Assembly: GCA_009746045.1 (NCBI GenBank) | Contig: RPFO01000130.1 | Span: 186,001-250,000 of the forward strand | From: Mesostigma viride | Lineage: Eukaryota; Streptophyta; Mesostigmatophyceae; Mesostigmatales; Mesostigmataceae | Reading direction: 5' to 3' | Length of the DNA stretch: 64,000 nt | In this document: positions 21,384-30,879 of the stretch, piece by piece | Numbering within the stretch: position 1 is the first letter of the stretch | How the letters are laid out: each line of letters opens with the position of its first letter | The notes under the pieces: generated by a model | What the model was told of the DNA's origin: nothing | The model's input: only the letters and a program-made list of their open reading frames with translations | Databases searched by the model: none | Position numbers and translations under genes: made by a program

Positions 21384-24130
21384 TGATACATATGGCAGTG
21401 ACCTACGTCTCCCAAAGATGTGGCAGCTGCATGTGCATGGGACCAGGCCAGGCATTTCAGCTTTATAGCTCATCTGGGGTTCGATCCCAAAAGCTGAATG
21501 GCCAGGACATATAGTGATGCAGGAGATAGTTGCACGCAAACGCGACAGCTGTCACGTCCGTGAGCTAGATCATCCGCACATAGCGAGGATACATTATAGC
21601 GATGGCGGCTCGCTAGGTGCTGCCATGGATACGGTATAGCAAAAAATGCTTGCGCAGTATAGACAACTGGTGTGGGAAACACTTACGGAGACGTTGTAGC
21701 GCTGAAGCAGACTGTTCAACGTCAGGGGGTTGTGGCATTACCCCCGGATACCAACAGTTCCAAGGCCAGTCGACTCAACAAGGTACCATATCGGGCCAAG
21801 GGTACCGCCGGTACTCTTTTGTGTTGTGAATGTCCGTGTCGTAACAGAACCTACTAGGCAGGCTCGGGGTATGATTTCTGAAAGGACGCAATGCAGGAAT
21901 CGCTGTGAAGCAATTCGTTTGATAGCGATGCTATGCGTGGAAGTCGGTAAGTTCAGCACGCACTTAATTTCATCTTGGTGCAGGCAATAGCTATGCGACA
22001 GGTCACTACGGGTGACAAGGGTTGGAATGGCATTATTACAGTGTAATGCAGTATATAGGTCTTGTTAATAGCAACAGACCACATCGGGAGCAGTCAGCGT
22101 AGGGACGCTGCTGCCAGTGCGTGAGTTACGCATGGAGTTGCGTCCGACAGAATCAGCACACCAGTAGTTATTGGGACACTGAGATGCGCTGGTTAGGCTT
22201 CTTGGAATAGCGTGGGCGCTCAGGCAATATAGGCGCGGCGCACAGTCATGACTTGGTTGACTACAGGTCCTGGACAACGTTATGTGGGTTTCCAGGAATT
22301 AGGAATGAAGGGCGTGGTGGAGCCTAGGCTAGAGGGGAGGCGGGATTGTGTTTCTGGCAGGATTTCAACCTGGCTACCTCTTATGGCACAGATGCCGCAG
22401 CTTACGACAAACCTTTACACGTGTCATTTGAAGCGTCGATTGCGTCGCCAGTCACGAGTGAAAGTGCAGATCGTGTGAAAGATATTATATGCTGCGACCT
22501 TCAGGTTTGGTCGTTTGGCACTCATTACTGATATGTCCGTGGACAGAAAAATGCTTGGATTTGTGCCAGATAAAACGGGCAGTGAGGCGGCAATTTTAGT
22601 TTGCCATGATGCCATTTTTTAGATGCTCTTACGTGTGGTGAAAAGGTCAGGACGGCATTTCTGGAATGCGGTTTTGTTGTGTCAGGAATCACGACAAACG
22701 TTTATCGTGTTCTGACAAGCGTGTGTCAAGCGTGTGTTGCTTTGGTGACTCGTGTGGGCTTGACTACATGTGTGGGAAAGAGACACTGGCAGCGTGTAGT
22801 CTCTTTCATGTACCATGTCGAGCCTTTGTTTGTCCTCACATCTTGAGGCAAGGCTTGTTGACATCCGTTTCCTTGTGTAGTGTGTGTTCGTCCTCAGTCG
22901 TGGGCAACACAATTGCGGATGTGATTGTACAAGGTCGACTACCAATGTAATTCAAGTTGCAGCTGTGAACCATCTGATTGATATCCATGAGACAAGTCAT
23001 GAGGCTATAAATTTCTAGAGCAGAGGGATACATCTCAATAGGCGTCCTTAGATGGTCAGTTAATTCTTTAAACCTCGTTTTTAAGGTTTGAAAATGATAG
23101 GTGTGGTCCTTGACGGCACCACCACCTTCATGATAGGCAGCGCAGCCAGCCGATTATATTCTGAAGATTGCAATAATGCTTTATGATGAAAGCAATGCCA
23201 AACCATTCATTCCATAACATTTGACAAATTACAATGAATGCCGAGTTGTGCTGCCGCAACTGTAAGAGTAACTATCCTTGAGACCCATCGAAATCACCAC
23301 AGACCGACCATGACGCCACTGTGGCGCAACAGTGTTTACTTACGTCATAATCTATATCAACTGTGTGACTCTGCGCTCATGTCCCAGTTAATGGCACACT
23401 GGCCAACGACGAACCGCCCCTTTCCCGGGTTTGTTCCCGGGTCAGCAGAACGTTTCTCGTCCACAATGCCAACAACATCCCAAGTTACCGGATCAAACCA
23501 CTGTCAATCCTATCAACCATCATCATGGCAATGACATGCAACTACTCACGGGGGCTGCTCCGGGCTGTTCGAGAAGTTTAACCCCATGAAGACAACAAAC
23601 TAGTTGTGAAGGAGAGAAACGAAAAAACCGACGACCACCATGGCTGCTGCCGTGCTCCTAAATACCTCCAAAAATCCCGGCATCCATGCGCTGTCGCATT
23701 TGCCAGCAAGCTGCCTGACGTGCAGTTAGACTGCCAGCAGAATGCTGAGCAAGTCTGTTCGACAGCCACGTGCGAGCCAGCACACCGCACAGTACGATCT
23801 GCGTATCTAGCTTTGTCATATGGACTGAGCATCATTCCATCTGGACAATACAAAAGATTCGTAACTGCCAAATGTCACGCACCGGAATATTGCGCAAGCC
23901 ACCAAGGCTTTGCACCCCAAAGTCTTGCGCCTGAACCTAAGCCAGGTCACCTAATAAGACTGTCACTTTAGAATTTCAGGCCTTTCCGGCGCGGCGCTCC
24001 ACACCGGCCCAAAGGAACAAAGCCTGCGGCCTACTGAATCGGAACCAACCAAACGTCGGTAACAATTCCGATTACGGCAACCGCGTATTACTTCTTGAGT
24101 GCACGGACGCAAATGATCACGGACGTGACA
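21384..24130. other. no gene recognised; possible Gypsy LTR at left
   Basis: 2.7 kb without a credible domain on either strand. The first few hundred bases may be a solo or 3' Gypsy LTR. GCAGGAGATAGTTGC with flanking bases (about 21,530) recurs inverted near 49,730 and 55,740, so part is a dispersed repeat. A tRNA-like fragment (AGCTTTATAGCTCA, then GGTTCGATCCC and AAAAGCT) lies at about 21,459-21,495. Confidence 0.4.
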
Positions 24131-24512
24131 TTATGTCCTCACCTGGCGTGCCCCAGGCCGCGCGCGGCAGAGCCGCCCCCTCGGTGTGGACTTTTCGTGA
24201 TAGACTCGGCATGGACATATGCTACACTAGACGTGACGGGCTCATGCACACCCGGGCAGCCTCCTGGTTTGTTGTCATATGGAGGCAGATGGTACGCAAG
24301 GATCGATGGCAGGTAGTGATGAAGGAGAACACCCCCACGTCTGTGGGGGCTCCGCGTGTGACCGCGTATGGCATTCATAGCGATTCGGGCTGTGGTGCCC
24401 ACAACCCTGTAACTAGGACCTAGATAGCTTACATCATCCATTCCATCCGATGTTCCCCTCCCACTGCGGACTTATGCTCACGTGACGCAGTCACGTGTCT
24501 ATTAATCAATTA
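24131..24512 (+). mobile_element. short composite LINE-derived element, copy 2
   Basis: Closely matches 17,333-17,712 from TATGTCCTCACCTGG to the tail, including the CCCCCACGTCTGTGGGGG stem and the terminal hairpin CACGTGACGCAGTCACGTG at 24,479-24,497, then ATTAATCAATTAATTAAT. Confidence 0.75.
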
Positions 24513-24736
24513 ATTAATATTCCTTGATGGGTGGATGGAGTGGAGGAAGCCGCGTAATCGAGCTAACCTAACTCTAAGCTATCTAGTCTAGAAAATCCTA
24601 ACTACACTACTCAGCAAAACGCCCCTTCCTCTTGGGGGGGTTGGCTTGCCCACAGGGGCTGGCGTGTGAGCCTGGACAATCTTCTGCCACCGCTTCTATT
24701 TTTGCATGGCAGACCAAAGAAGGGAGAGAGAGTGGA
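24513..24736. other. no gene seen
   Basis: Spacer between two elements. Nothing recognised. Confidence 0.4.
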
Positions 24737-24798
24737 TTAATTAATTAATTAATTAATTAATTAATTAATTAATTAATTAGGAACATAACTCCGTTGGG

Positions 24799-24905
24799 AG
24801 TATATGTAGCACATCTGTACATAGGTTTATAGCTGGGCGTTTGCTTTGGTTTGAGTGATTTCACTCTGCTGTAAGTAATTACATTTTTAAGTATATGTAG
24901 CACAT
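24799..24905 (+). mobile_element. 75-bp LINE 3'-end insertion with 16-bp target duplication
   Basis: AGTATATGTAGCACAT is at 24,799-24,814 and 24,890-24,905. The 75 bp between them is the 3' end of the LINE family seen at 10,560-10,645 (GCTGGGCGTTTGCTTTGG, stem GAGTGATTTCACTC, GTAAGTAATTA). It is an extreme 5' truncation nested in the 3' region of the ORF1-only element. Confidence 0.85.
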
Positions 24906-25383
24906 AGCCCAGAGAAGGGGCATATGGCCTATCATACATTCTAAGCTACTTCCTGCAAGGGTGGGAATGTAAACGACCCTTGCTCTAGGTGCACCAGGGC
25001 ACCGGCACCACCATGCTGTCTCAGGTTCAACCCGCCTAAGGGGGGGATCCTGGCACGGGGGGGAAGATCATCATAGCTATACAAAAGCTAGAGCGTGGCA
25101 TCTCAGCAGAGAGCAGCTCTCTGCATGGGCACAGCAAAACTAAATAAAACTAGGCATCATCTGGAGTGTGGCGCATCATAGGCACACATGTACATGATTA
25201 AATAAAGCGCGTGGCTTAGCTGGGATAGTGCCTCTAGGAGGCGTACATGTACATGGCCACGGTCTATCTATTCTACACTACTACTGCTGTATTCCCCTAC
25301 TGTAAGCTGGGGCGTCTGGAGTCGCTGGGGCCGCGGGGGTCGCCTGCCAGGGCTTGTGGCCGACGTAGATGGCCGCCCCCTTT

Positions 25384-26090
25384 CTAGTACACCGGCTGCC
25401 CCGCCTTGGTCTGCCGGAGCTGGAGGTAGGTCGGCCATAGCTCCCGTCGCCGTTGTTGCTGCGCCAGGGTCAAGTCGTCATCAAGGGTGAAAAGAGTCTT
25501 CTCGAGCCGCTTGCGGCGTCTGAGAAAAGAAATCTTGTCCGCCGGGGTCTTAAAGGTGAGAAGGAGCGGGGGCGGCCCTGCCTTACCCCGCGCGCGGGGA
25601 AGGCGGTGGGCGACCAGCTCGATCTCACTGTTAAGGCCCATGCGACCAAGGATTTCTCTCTCAAACGCACGCGTAAGCTTCTCGGAATTCTCACCTTCCG
25701 GCTCCATGGTGAAGTTCTTGACAATGACGTTGAGGCTGCGCTTGGCGAGCTCGGCCTCCTCGCGGAGGTCAAGCGTCTGCCGTTGGAGCTGGGCTGCGAC
25801 GGCGGAGGTGGTGGAGGTGGTATGTTGCTTAAGCATGTCCGCCCAGGTGGTGATGGGAGGAGCATCGCCGGCCAGGCCAGCCGGGGCTGGCTTGGCGGCA
25901 ATGTCCTTCACCGCCTGGGCGGTGAGGCCTGCGGTGTTCTGCAGAACCTCGATAGCGATGGCGTTGTCCTTAAGACGCTGGTCGATGTCACGGAGCTGGG
26001 CGGTGATGGCGTCGGAGGTGGAGGTGGTGGCGGTGGAGGAGGCGAGGAGGGTGGAGGTGGCGGTGGAGATGGTGGAGGTGGCGGTGGAGA
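25384..26090 (-). CDS. LINE ORF1 protein (longest copy)
   Basis: The best-preserved ORF1 here. The clean frame from 25,911 (MKDIAAKPAPAG) is 175 codons, but the same frame is open upstream (residues such as LKDNAIAIEVLQN before the Met), so the real start is farther 5', after a Pro-rich stretch. Domains: a coiled-coil-like region (TSAVAAQLQRQTLDLREEAELAK), an RRM-like part (RSLNVIVKNFTMEPEGENSE), ELVAHRLPRARGKAGPPPL, then the C-terminal domain FLRRRKRLEKTLFTLDDDLT and QQRRRELWPTY. This is the L1 ORF1 layout: coiled coil, RRM, C-terminal domain. The expected role is RNA binding and chaperoning during retrotransposition. It ends at 25,384 with no ORF2 following. Confidence 0.75.
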
Positions 26091-26310
26091 GGAGGGGATG
26101 CGGTGTTCAAACTGGGCTGGGACCACTAGGTCGGCCAGCAACATCTGGGTGTAGTTCATGGCAGGTTTACCTAGCTTCCTGGGAATGTCCTTGGGGCCAG
26201 GCCAGGTCAAAATATGCTGCCCTGGTTGGCCAAGCCGCTGGGGGCAGGCCAGACCAATGGCGGTGTCGACCTGGCTGGTGTGAGCAAGATATGTCCTACA
26301 AATGCTATCC

Positions 26311-27249
26311 TACGCTGCCTAATTAATTAATTAATAAGCACGTGACTGCGTCACGTGGGTGCCAATACAGAGTAAAGGAACCTTCAACCCTATATACACA
26401 GTGAGAAGGAGGGATGGCGCCCTAGCTTCTCTCACTGCCGCAGGGGGGCAGGCCACAGAGCGCTCTCTCCACGGCATGGTGCCGGGGCGCAACACTGTGG
26501 GTGCAATACAACCAGTGCAATACCATAGGTAGGCTGACGCATAGCTTATGCTACAAATATGAGGTGGGCTCAAGACGTCGGCTAATTAAGGCGCAAGGCC
26601 GCAAGCTGATGGCCACAAGGTGCCAGAGCTAATTGAAGGTACTCTGTCTATAACGCTGTGAGCTAATATCGTTTTAAGTGCTGTAATGCCCAAGCTATCC
26701 CATAATCGATTGCCCCCATCTAGACAACTAGCTGGAGTGCTCTATCCCGGGGAAGCCCGGGGGGGCTTCCACAGTTTCTTGTTGACATAGAGGTCCCCGC
26801 CCCGCCAGTACACTTGGGGCCTCTCGGGGTTGGTCTTGTGGCGGATGTAGTCGGGCCACTGATCGCGGCGTTGCTGCTGCTGGGCTGGCGTCAGGTCGTC
26901 GTCAAGCGACCAGGAGGTGTCCACCAGCTTCTTGCGGCGAGAGAAGAACCGAACTCGGGCTGTGATGTCGCTGAAGGTGAGGACCACTGGAGGGGGCCCA
27001 GCCTTGGCCCGTGGATGGGGCAGGCGGTAGGCGCCCTGCAGTATCGCACCTGGCAGCTGCATGCACGCCAAGAGCTGTTTCTTCAGCTCGTCGAGAAGAG
27101 AGTCTGGGGTCTCCTCCGGCGGCATGTCGAAGCGCCTGAGGATGACCCGGCAGCGGCGACGGTCGCGGTCAGCGGCCTCGCGGCGCGTGTCTTCCAGCTC
27201 CTGGAGCTTGGTGGTGATGGCGGTCGTGGTAGAGGATACGCTGCCTAAT
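26311..27249 (-). mobile_element. ORF1-only LINE copy with 13-bp target duplication
   Basis: TACGCTGCCTAAT is at 26,311-26,323 and 27,237-27,249. The insert is ORF1 (C-terminal two thirds), about 400 bp of 3' non-coding sequence, the hairpin CACGTGACTGCGTCACGTG (26,339-26,357) and a short AATT tail. The disrupted ORF2 reads continuously when the insert is removed (DEIRQR to RRIAFVGH). Because the target duplication directly flanks ORF1 and tail, the absence of ORF2 is a property of the inserted copy. Confidence 0.88.
26742..27236 (-). pseudogene. LINE ORF1, 5'-truncated
   Basis: Encodes the ORF1 C-terminal half: AYRLPHPRAKAGPPPVVLTF, FFSRRKKLVDTSWSLDDDLT, QQQQRRDQWPDYIRH, VYWRGGDLYVNKKLW, stop at 26,742. 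An in-frame Met is at 27,125, but coding similarity continues upstream to the insertion junction in a shifted frame. It is most similar to the copy at 5,615-5,868 (both have YWRGGDL). Confidence 0.75.
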
Positions 27250-27907
27250 CTCGTCCGAAATACGAGGCATACCCTGATACAAAGACTCTAATGACCTACG
27301 CTTGGAAAACCCGACGTTCGGGACCTGTCGGAGCATCCTGTAAACCGTGCCGTCTAGCTTAGCTGCCAGTGTGTCCGTGAGTGTCCACGCCTTTGCGCCA
27401 TACGTGAGCACCGTGAGGACGAGGACCTTGAAGAGCATATGCGCTTGCGGTGCTCGCCCAGGCCCTTCGAGCGCCAGTAGGTGGTGAGCGAACGGAGCCT
27501 GGCCCAGGCCAGGCCGATGCAGATGTCCACATGGTCGGTGGTGTCAGGGAGCATGCTCCCCTACAGTTTGAAGCGGCCACGGAACGGGACCTCCGTCCCG
27601 TCGAGCAGGCGCGGCAGCGGTGGGCGACTGGAGGCCCCAATCACCATCGCCTCAGTTTTTCCACTTATCTCCAACCCCACCGCCCTCGCCTCCAGGCCCA
27701 GACAGTCCAGCCAGGTCTGAATGTGCTCGGGGCGAGCGATGAGGGTGGTGTCGTCCGCATAAATCAGGTCGGCCAGGCGGTAGCCAGTGCTAACCCCGCC
27801 GTGCTCGCGCTCGTTAAGGATGTCCAAGCCTGGCTCGAACCCCTTAAGAGCAGTAAAGCGCGCACGTGCCCGGCGCATGACGTGGTCCACGACAATAATG
27901 AACAGGT

Positions 27908-27954
27908 ATGGGGACAGGACATTAATTAATTAATTAATTAATGGGGACAGGACA
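27908..27954. mobile_element. tail-only LINE insertion with 14-bp target duplication
   Basis: ATGGGGACAGGACA occurs at 27,908-27,921 and 27,941-27,954. Between them are only 19 bases, TTAATTAATTAATTAATTA. It interrupts the ORF2 relic between CVLSP and the next RT block. Confidence 0.9.
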
Positions 27955-28057
27955 CAACCTTGCCACAGCCCGTGGTGAAGGGGGAATGGTGGGGTGGTGC
28001 CTTCCGCAGTCCGCACTACTGCCTGTGAGCCCTCATACAGTCGACGAATGGCAGCTG

Positions 28058-28283
28058 TTACGCAAGGATAGATGGCAGGCAGTGATGAAGGAGACCACCC
28101 CCAAGTCTGTGGGGGCTCCGCGTGTGACTGCGTATGGCATTCATAGCAATTCGGGCCGTGGTGCACACAGCCCTGTAACTAGGACCTAGATAGCTTACAT
28201 CATCCATTCCATCCCATGTTCCCCTCCCACTGAGGACTTATGCTCATGTGACGCAGTCACATGTCTATTAATTAATTAATTCA
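28058..28283 (+). mobile_element. short composite LINE-derived element, copy 3 (truncated)
   Basis: Matches the 3' 225 bp of copies 1 and 2. The terminal hairpin is CATGTGACGCAGTCACATG (28,245-28,263), with both strands of the stem changed relative to the other copies. Its ATTAATTAATTAATT tail abuts the inner end of the right inverted-repeat arm. Confidence 0.8.
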
Positions 28284-28712
28284 TAAATCCTTCATTCAAC
28301 TTGCAAGAGGACGAAACCTTCGTCCTCGGACCAATTTCAACCAGGCTGCGCTACCATTTATCAACCTGGCACGCTAGTAAGCAGGCGCGCCGACATGACC
28401 GCCGACCTTCCAGAGATGCCAAAACGACACCCAAAAGATTCTGTCTGATGACTTGGGCCGACCCGGCCCCTAGAAGATCTTGTACTTCAACCTAGGCCCA
28501 AAATAATTAGTCCGAATAAAAAAAACTATCATAGTTACACACAAAAGTCCTGAACTAAGAACAAAGTCCCAAACAAGTCCCGAAATGAGTCCTAAAGTCC
28601 TGTGGACTATGAAAACAAGCCACAGACAATTTATTTCATTGTTGCGCCCGTTCAAAGGGCCGGGCCGCAACAGGACTGCTACTTGGACCAGCGAGGAGGA
28701 TCCAGGGGAGTC

Positions 28713-29611
28713 CGGGCCTGGTCATTGTTGCTGTGGGGGTAGGAAGAGTGTGCTCAATCCCACCCGGATGCCAGCAGATGGCGACAAGAGAGCGGCGCTT
28801 TCCTTGGGGCTGCCCAGCACTGCAGACTCTCGTACACCCCCCGCCTGTTGCGGGGTGGTGATTGTCGGGGCGGTCGGTGTCTTTATGGTCTCCACCGAGG
28901 GCTGCTGTCTCTCGACCAGGCTTCCACCATACCCGCCACTGCCACCATGCGATACAGCAGGGTGAGAGATGGCCGATGATTTCTCCGTCATCGTGGTCGG
29001 TGCGAGTGCACCCTTAGAAACAAACTCCCCCTTCGAAGCATCAGTCCCCTATAGCCAGCTGACTCTTCGACACATCCTCGGCCTGAGGCCCCCACATCGC
29101 TCCCTCCTCCGGGGGATGTGACAGCCTCTGCAGTGGCTGCCCCAGGATAAGGGAGGTCGGTTGTGCGAGGGGATGGTTATGGTCCCACCGGCGTAGGTTG
29201 TTTGCCCGTGGGGGTTTGGCCGATGCATCTCGGTGTCCCATGCCCTGGGGATAGCATGCTGGCGTATGCATCGCTGGCACTCGCGGTGAGTGTGTCGAGG
29301 CTACTCGCCCCGCCGCCATCGGCGTAATAACCATCGCCATGCACAGTATCACAACTCTTGAGGGGGCATGGACCCTGGGCTGGAGCCTTCTAATTGTGTC
29401 TGGAACCACCGGGGCGCTCCTCTTGCGGCGGCGATGGTGGGCGAGCTTGCAGTGACCGCGTTGACCTTTAGGCTACCCACATCTAAGGCGAGCTGGCCAG
29501 ACATGTGGGACAGGAAGCGGGGCATTTGTTGCCAGAACTTCTCCTCGGAAATTTTGAGGTGCACACGCAGCTTGAGCCGGCGTTGAGATGATGCGCTGCT
29601 CATGGGCATGC
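28713..29611 (-). pseudogene. gene fragment, right arm (membrane-receptor-like)
   Basis: Counterpart of 1,072-2,040. The 3' splice site lies just right of 29,611, then the 86-codon ectodomain-like frame from 29,609 and, after frame changes, the Ser/Gly/Thr-rich segment 28,991-28,722 (MTEKSSAISHPAV to STLFLPPQQQ), which is uninterrupted here. It lies in the same orientation and just downstream of the large minus-strand gene that ends at or beyond 31,611, so it could be distal exons of that gene or a separate fragment. No kinase or other catalytic domain is visible. Confidence 0.4.
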
Positions 29612-29865
29612 CTGGAAGGGCCGGGAATGGGGGTTGGGGGGGGAGTCGCGAGGGGAAGGGGAAGGGGAAGGCAAGGCACGAGGCCGGGGGGCCAAAAGGT
29701 GGGTGGGTGCAGATGGGAAGGCAGGATAGGAGTTAGCGACAAATCCATTTTCAACCAACAAGTAAGATGCCTTGGTTGAAAGGCCACAAAGAGGGCAATA
29801 TCGGACAAGGCGTTCCAGATAGGTGCGCTGGCAGAGGAAAGAAGGTGAATCACGGGGGGGCTAAA

Positions 29866-30352
29866 GGATGATGGCTGCGCGCTTGGTGGGGGGGGCTACA
29901 GGATGATGGCTGCGCGCTTGGTGGGGGGGGGCTACAGGATGATGGCTGCGCGCTTGGTGGGGGGGGCTACAGGATGATGGCTGCGCGCTTGGTGGTGGGG
30001 GCTACAGGATGATGGCTGCGCGCTTGGTGGGGGGGGCTACAGGATGATGGCTGCGCGCTTGGTGAGGGGGGCTACAGGATGATGGCTGCGCGCTTGGTGG
30101 GGGGGGCTACAGGATGATGGCTGCGCGCTTGGTGGTGGGGGGCTACAGGAGGATGGCTGCGCGCTTGGTGGGGGGGGGCTACAGGATGATGGCTGCGCGC
30201 TTGGTGGTGGGGGGCTACAGGATGATGGCTGCGCGCTTGGTGGGGGGGGCTACAGGATGATGGCTGCGCGCTTGGTGGTGGGGGGCTACAGGAGGATGGC
30301 TGCGCGCTTGGTGGGGGGGGGCTACAGGATGATGGCTGCGCGCTTGGTGGGT
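29866..30352. repeat. 35-bp minisatellite, right arm
   Basis: About 14 copies of the reverse complement of the left array (GGATGATGGCTGCGCGCTTG, then a G-run and CTACA). Confidence 0.95.
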
Positions 30353-30879
30353 TTGTGGAGGGCGTTGCAGCATCATGATACAATGAACATGGAAAAAAAA
30401 GGACTACCATGTCGGAAAACAAACAAGACCCTAAATTTGACATATAACTGGTTTATCGTATCGCATCCGTGCAGACTGCCATATGAAGCAACACAGCGGC
30501 ACATGTCACACACATGTGAGAATTTCATCCACATGAGGATATTGGAGCTGAACGCATAGATAGGAACAGGAGGCGTGCATACTGTACATTTGAGTAGGAA
30601 CAAGAGGGGCATAGCTGCTGGCAAGAGAGGGGTTGAAAAGGGGCGAATAAGGGAAAACATAGATGACAAATTTCACCCAAGGGGATGAGATTGGACCCCT
30701 ATTCGATAGCGTGTATTTTTGTGCATGGACCCCTACATTGCTAACAAATTGACAGTAGAAAAATACCGCAGCTTACGATAAGCGGGCAAGCACGTCTGAT
30801 CAATTCCTACGTGCTTCTAAAGATTTCAGTTCTGCACAAGGTACACACCAGAAAAAAATGGACTGCTATACCATTGCTG
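30353..30879. other. no gene seen
   Basis: Unique sequence between the inverted-repeat arm and the 92-bp array. Nothing recognised. Confidence 0.4.

Larger units (their letters stand above)
24737..26103 (-). mobile_element. ORF1-only LINE copy, minus strand
   Basis: From right to left: a (GGTGGA)n-rich Pro-coding start, ORF1 ending at 25,384, about 600 bp of 3' non-coding sequence, then an (AATT)n tail at 24,737-24,780. No ORF2 is present. The 3' non-coding part matches 41,240-41,470. The copy sits in the C-terminal part of a LINE ORF2 relic (26,104-26,310). I could not find an exact target duplication. Confidence 0.7.
26104..28166 (-). pseudogene. LINE ORF2 relic with nested insertions
   Basis: Reverse transcriptase and C-terminal part on the minus strand: AAIRRLYEGSQAVVRT (28,060), HGLWQGCVLSP, MRRARARFTALKGF, ADLIYADDTTLI (intact YADD, about 27,765), GLEISGKTEAMVIG, VLTYGAKAWTL (27,410), RISDEIRQR, then beyond an insertion RRIAFVGHILLTPARS (26,310-26,260). 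It is interrupted by a tail-only insertion at 27,922-27,940 and the ORF1-only LINE at 26,324-27,236. The frame shifts around 27,560. It is a sister lineage of the ORF2 at 14-17 kb. Confidence 0.85.
28284..30352 (-). repeat. right arm of the long inverted repeat
   Basis: Reverse complement of 1-2,402, highly similar. It differs by scattered substitutions and small indels, and by a shorter minisatellite. Outer boundary at about 30,352, where the repeat unit passes into GGGTTTGTGGAGGGCG. Confidence 0.9.

Noticed and set aside
24131-24441. Small proteins on both strands in the short composite elements
   Set aside because: Frames differ between copies by indels and lack domains. The elements behave as non-coding.
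1-30352. Giant virus insertion or Polinton
   Set aside because: No DNA polymerase, packaging ATPase, capsid or viral integrase in the spacer. Recognisable contents are LINE, LTR and Gypsy sequences.
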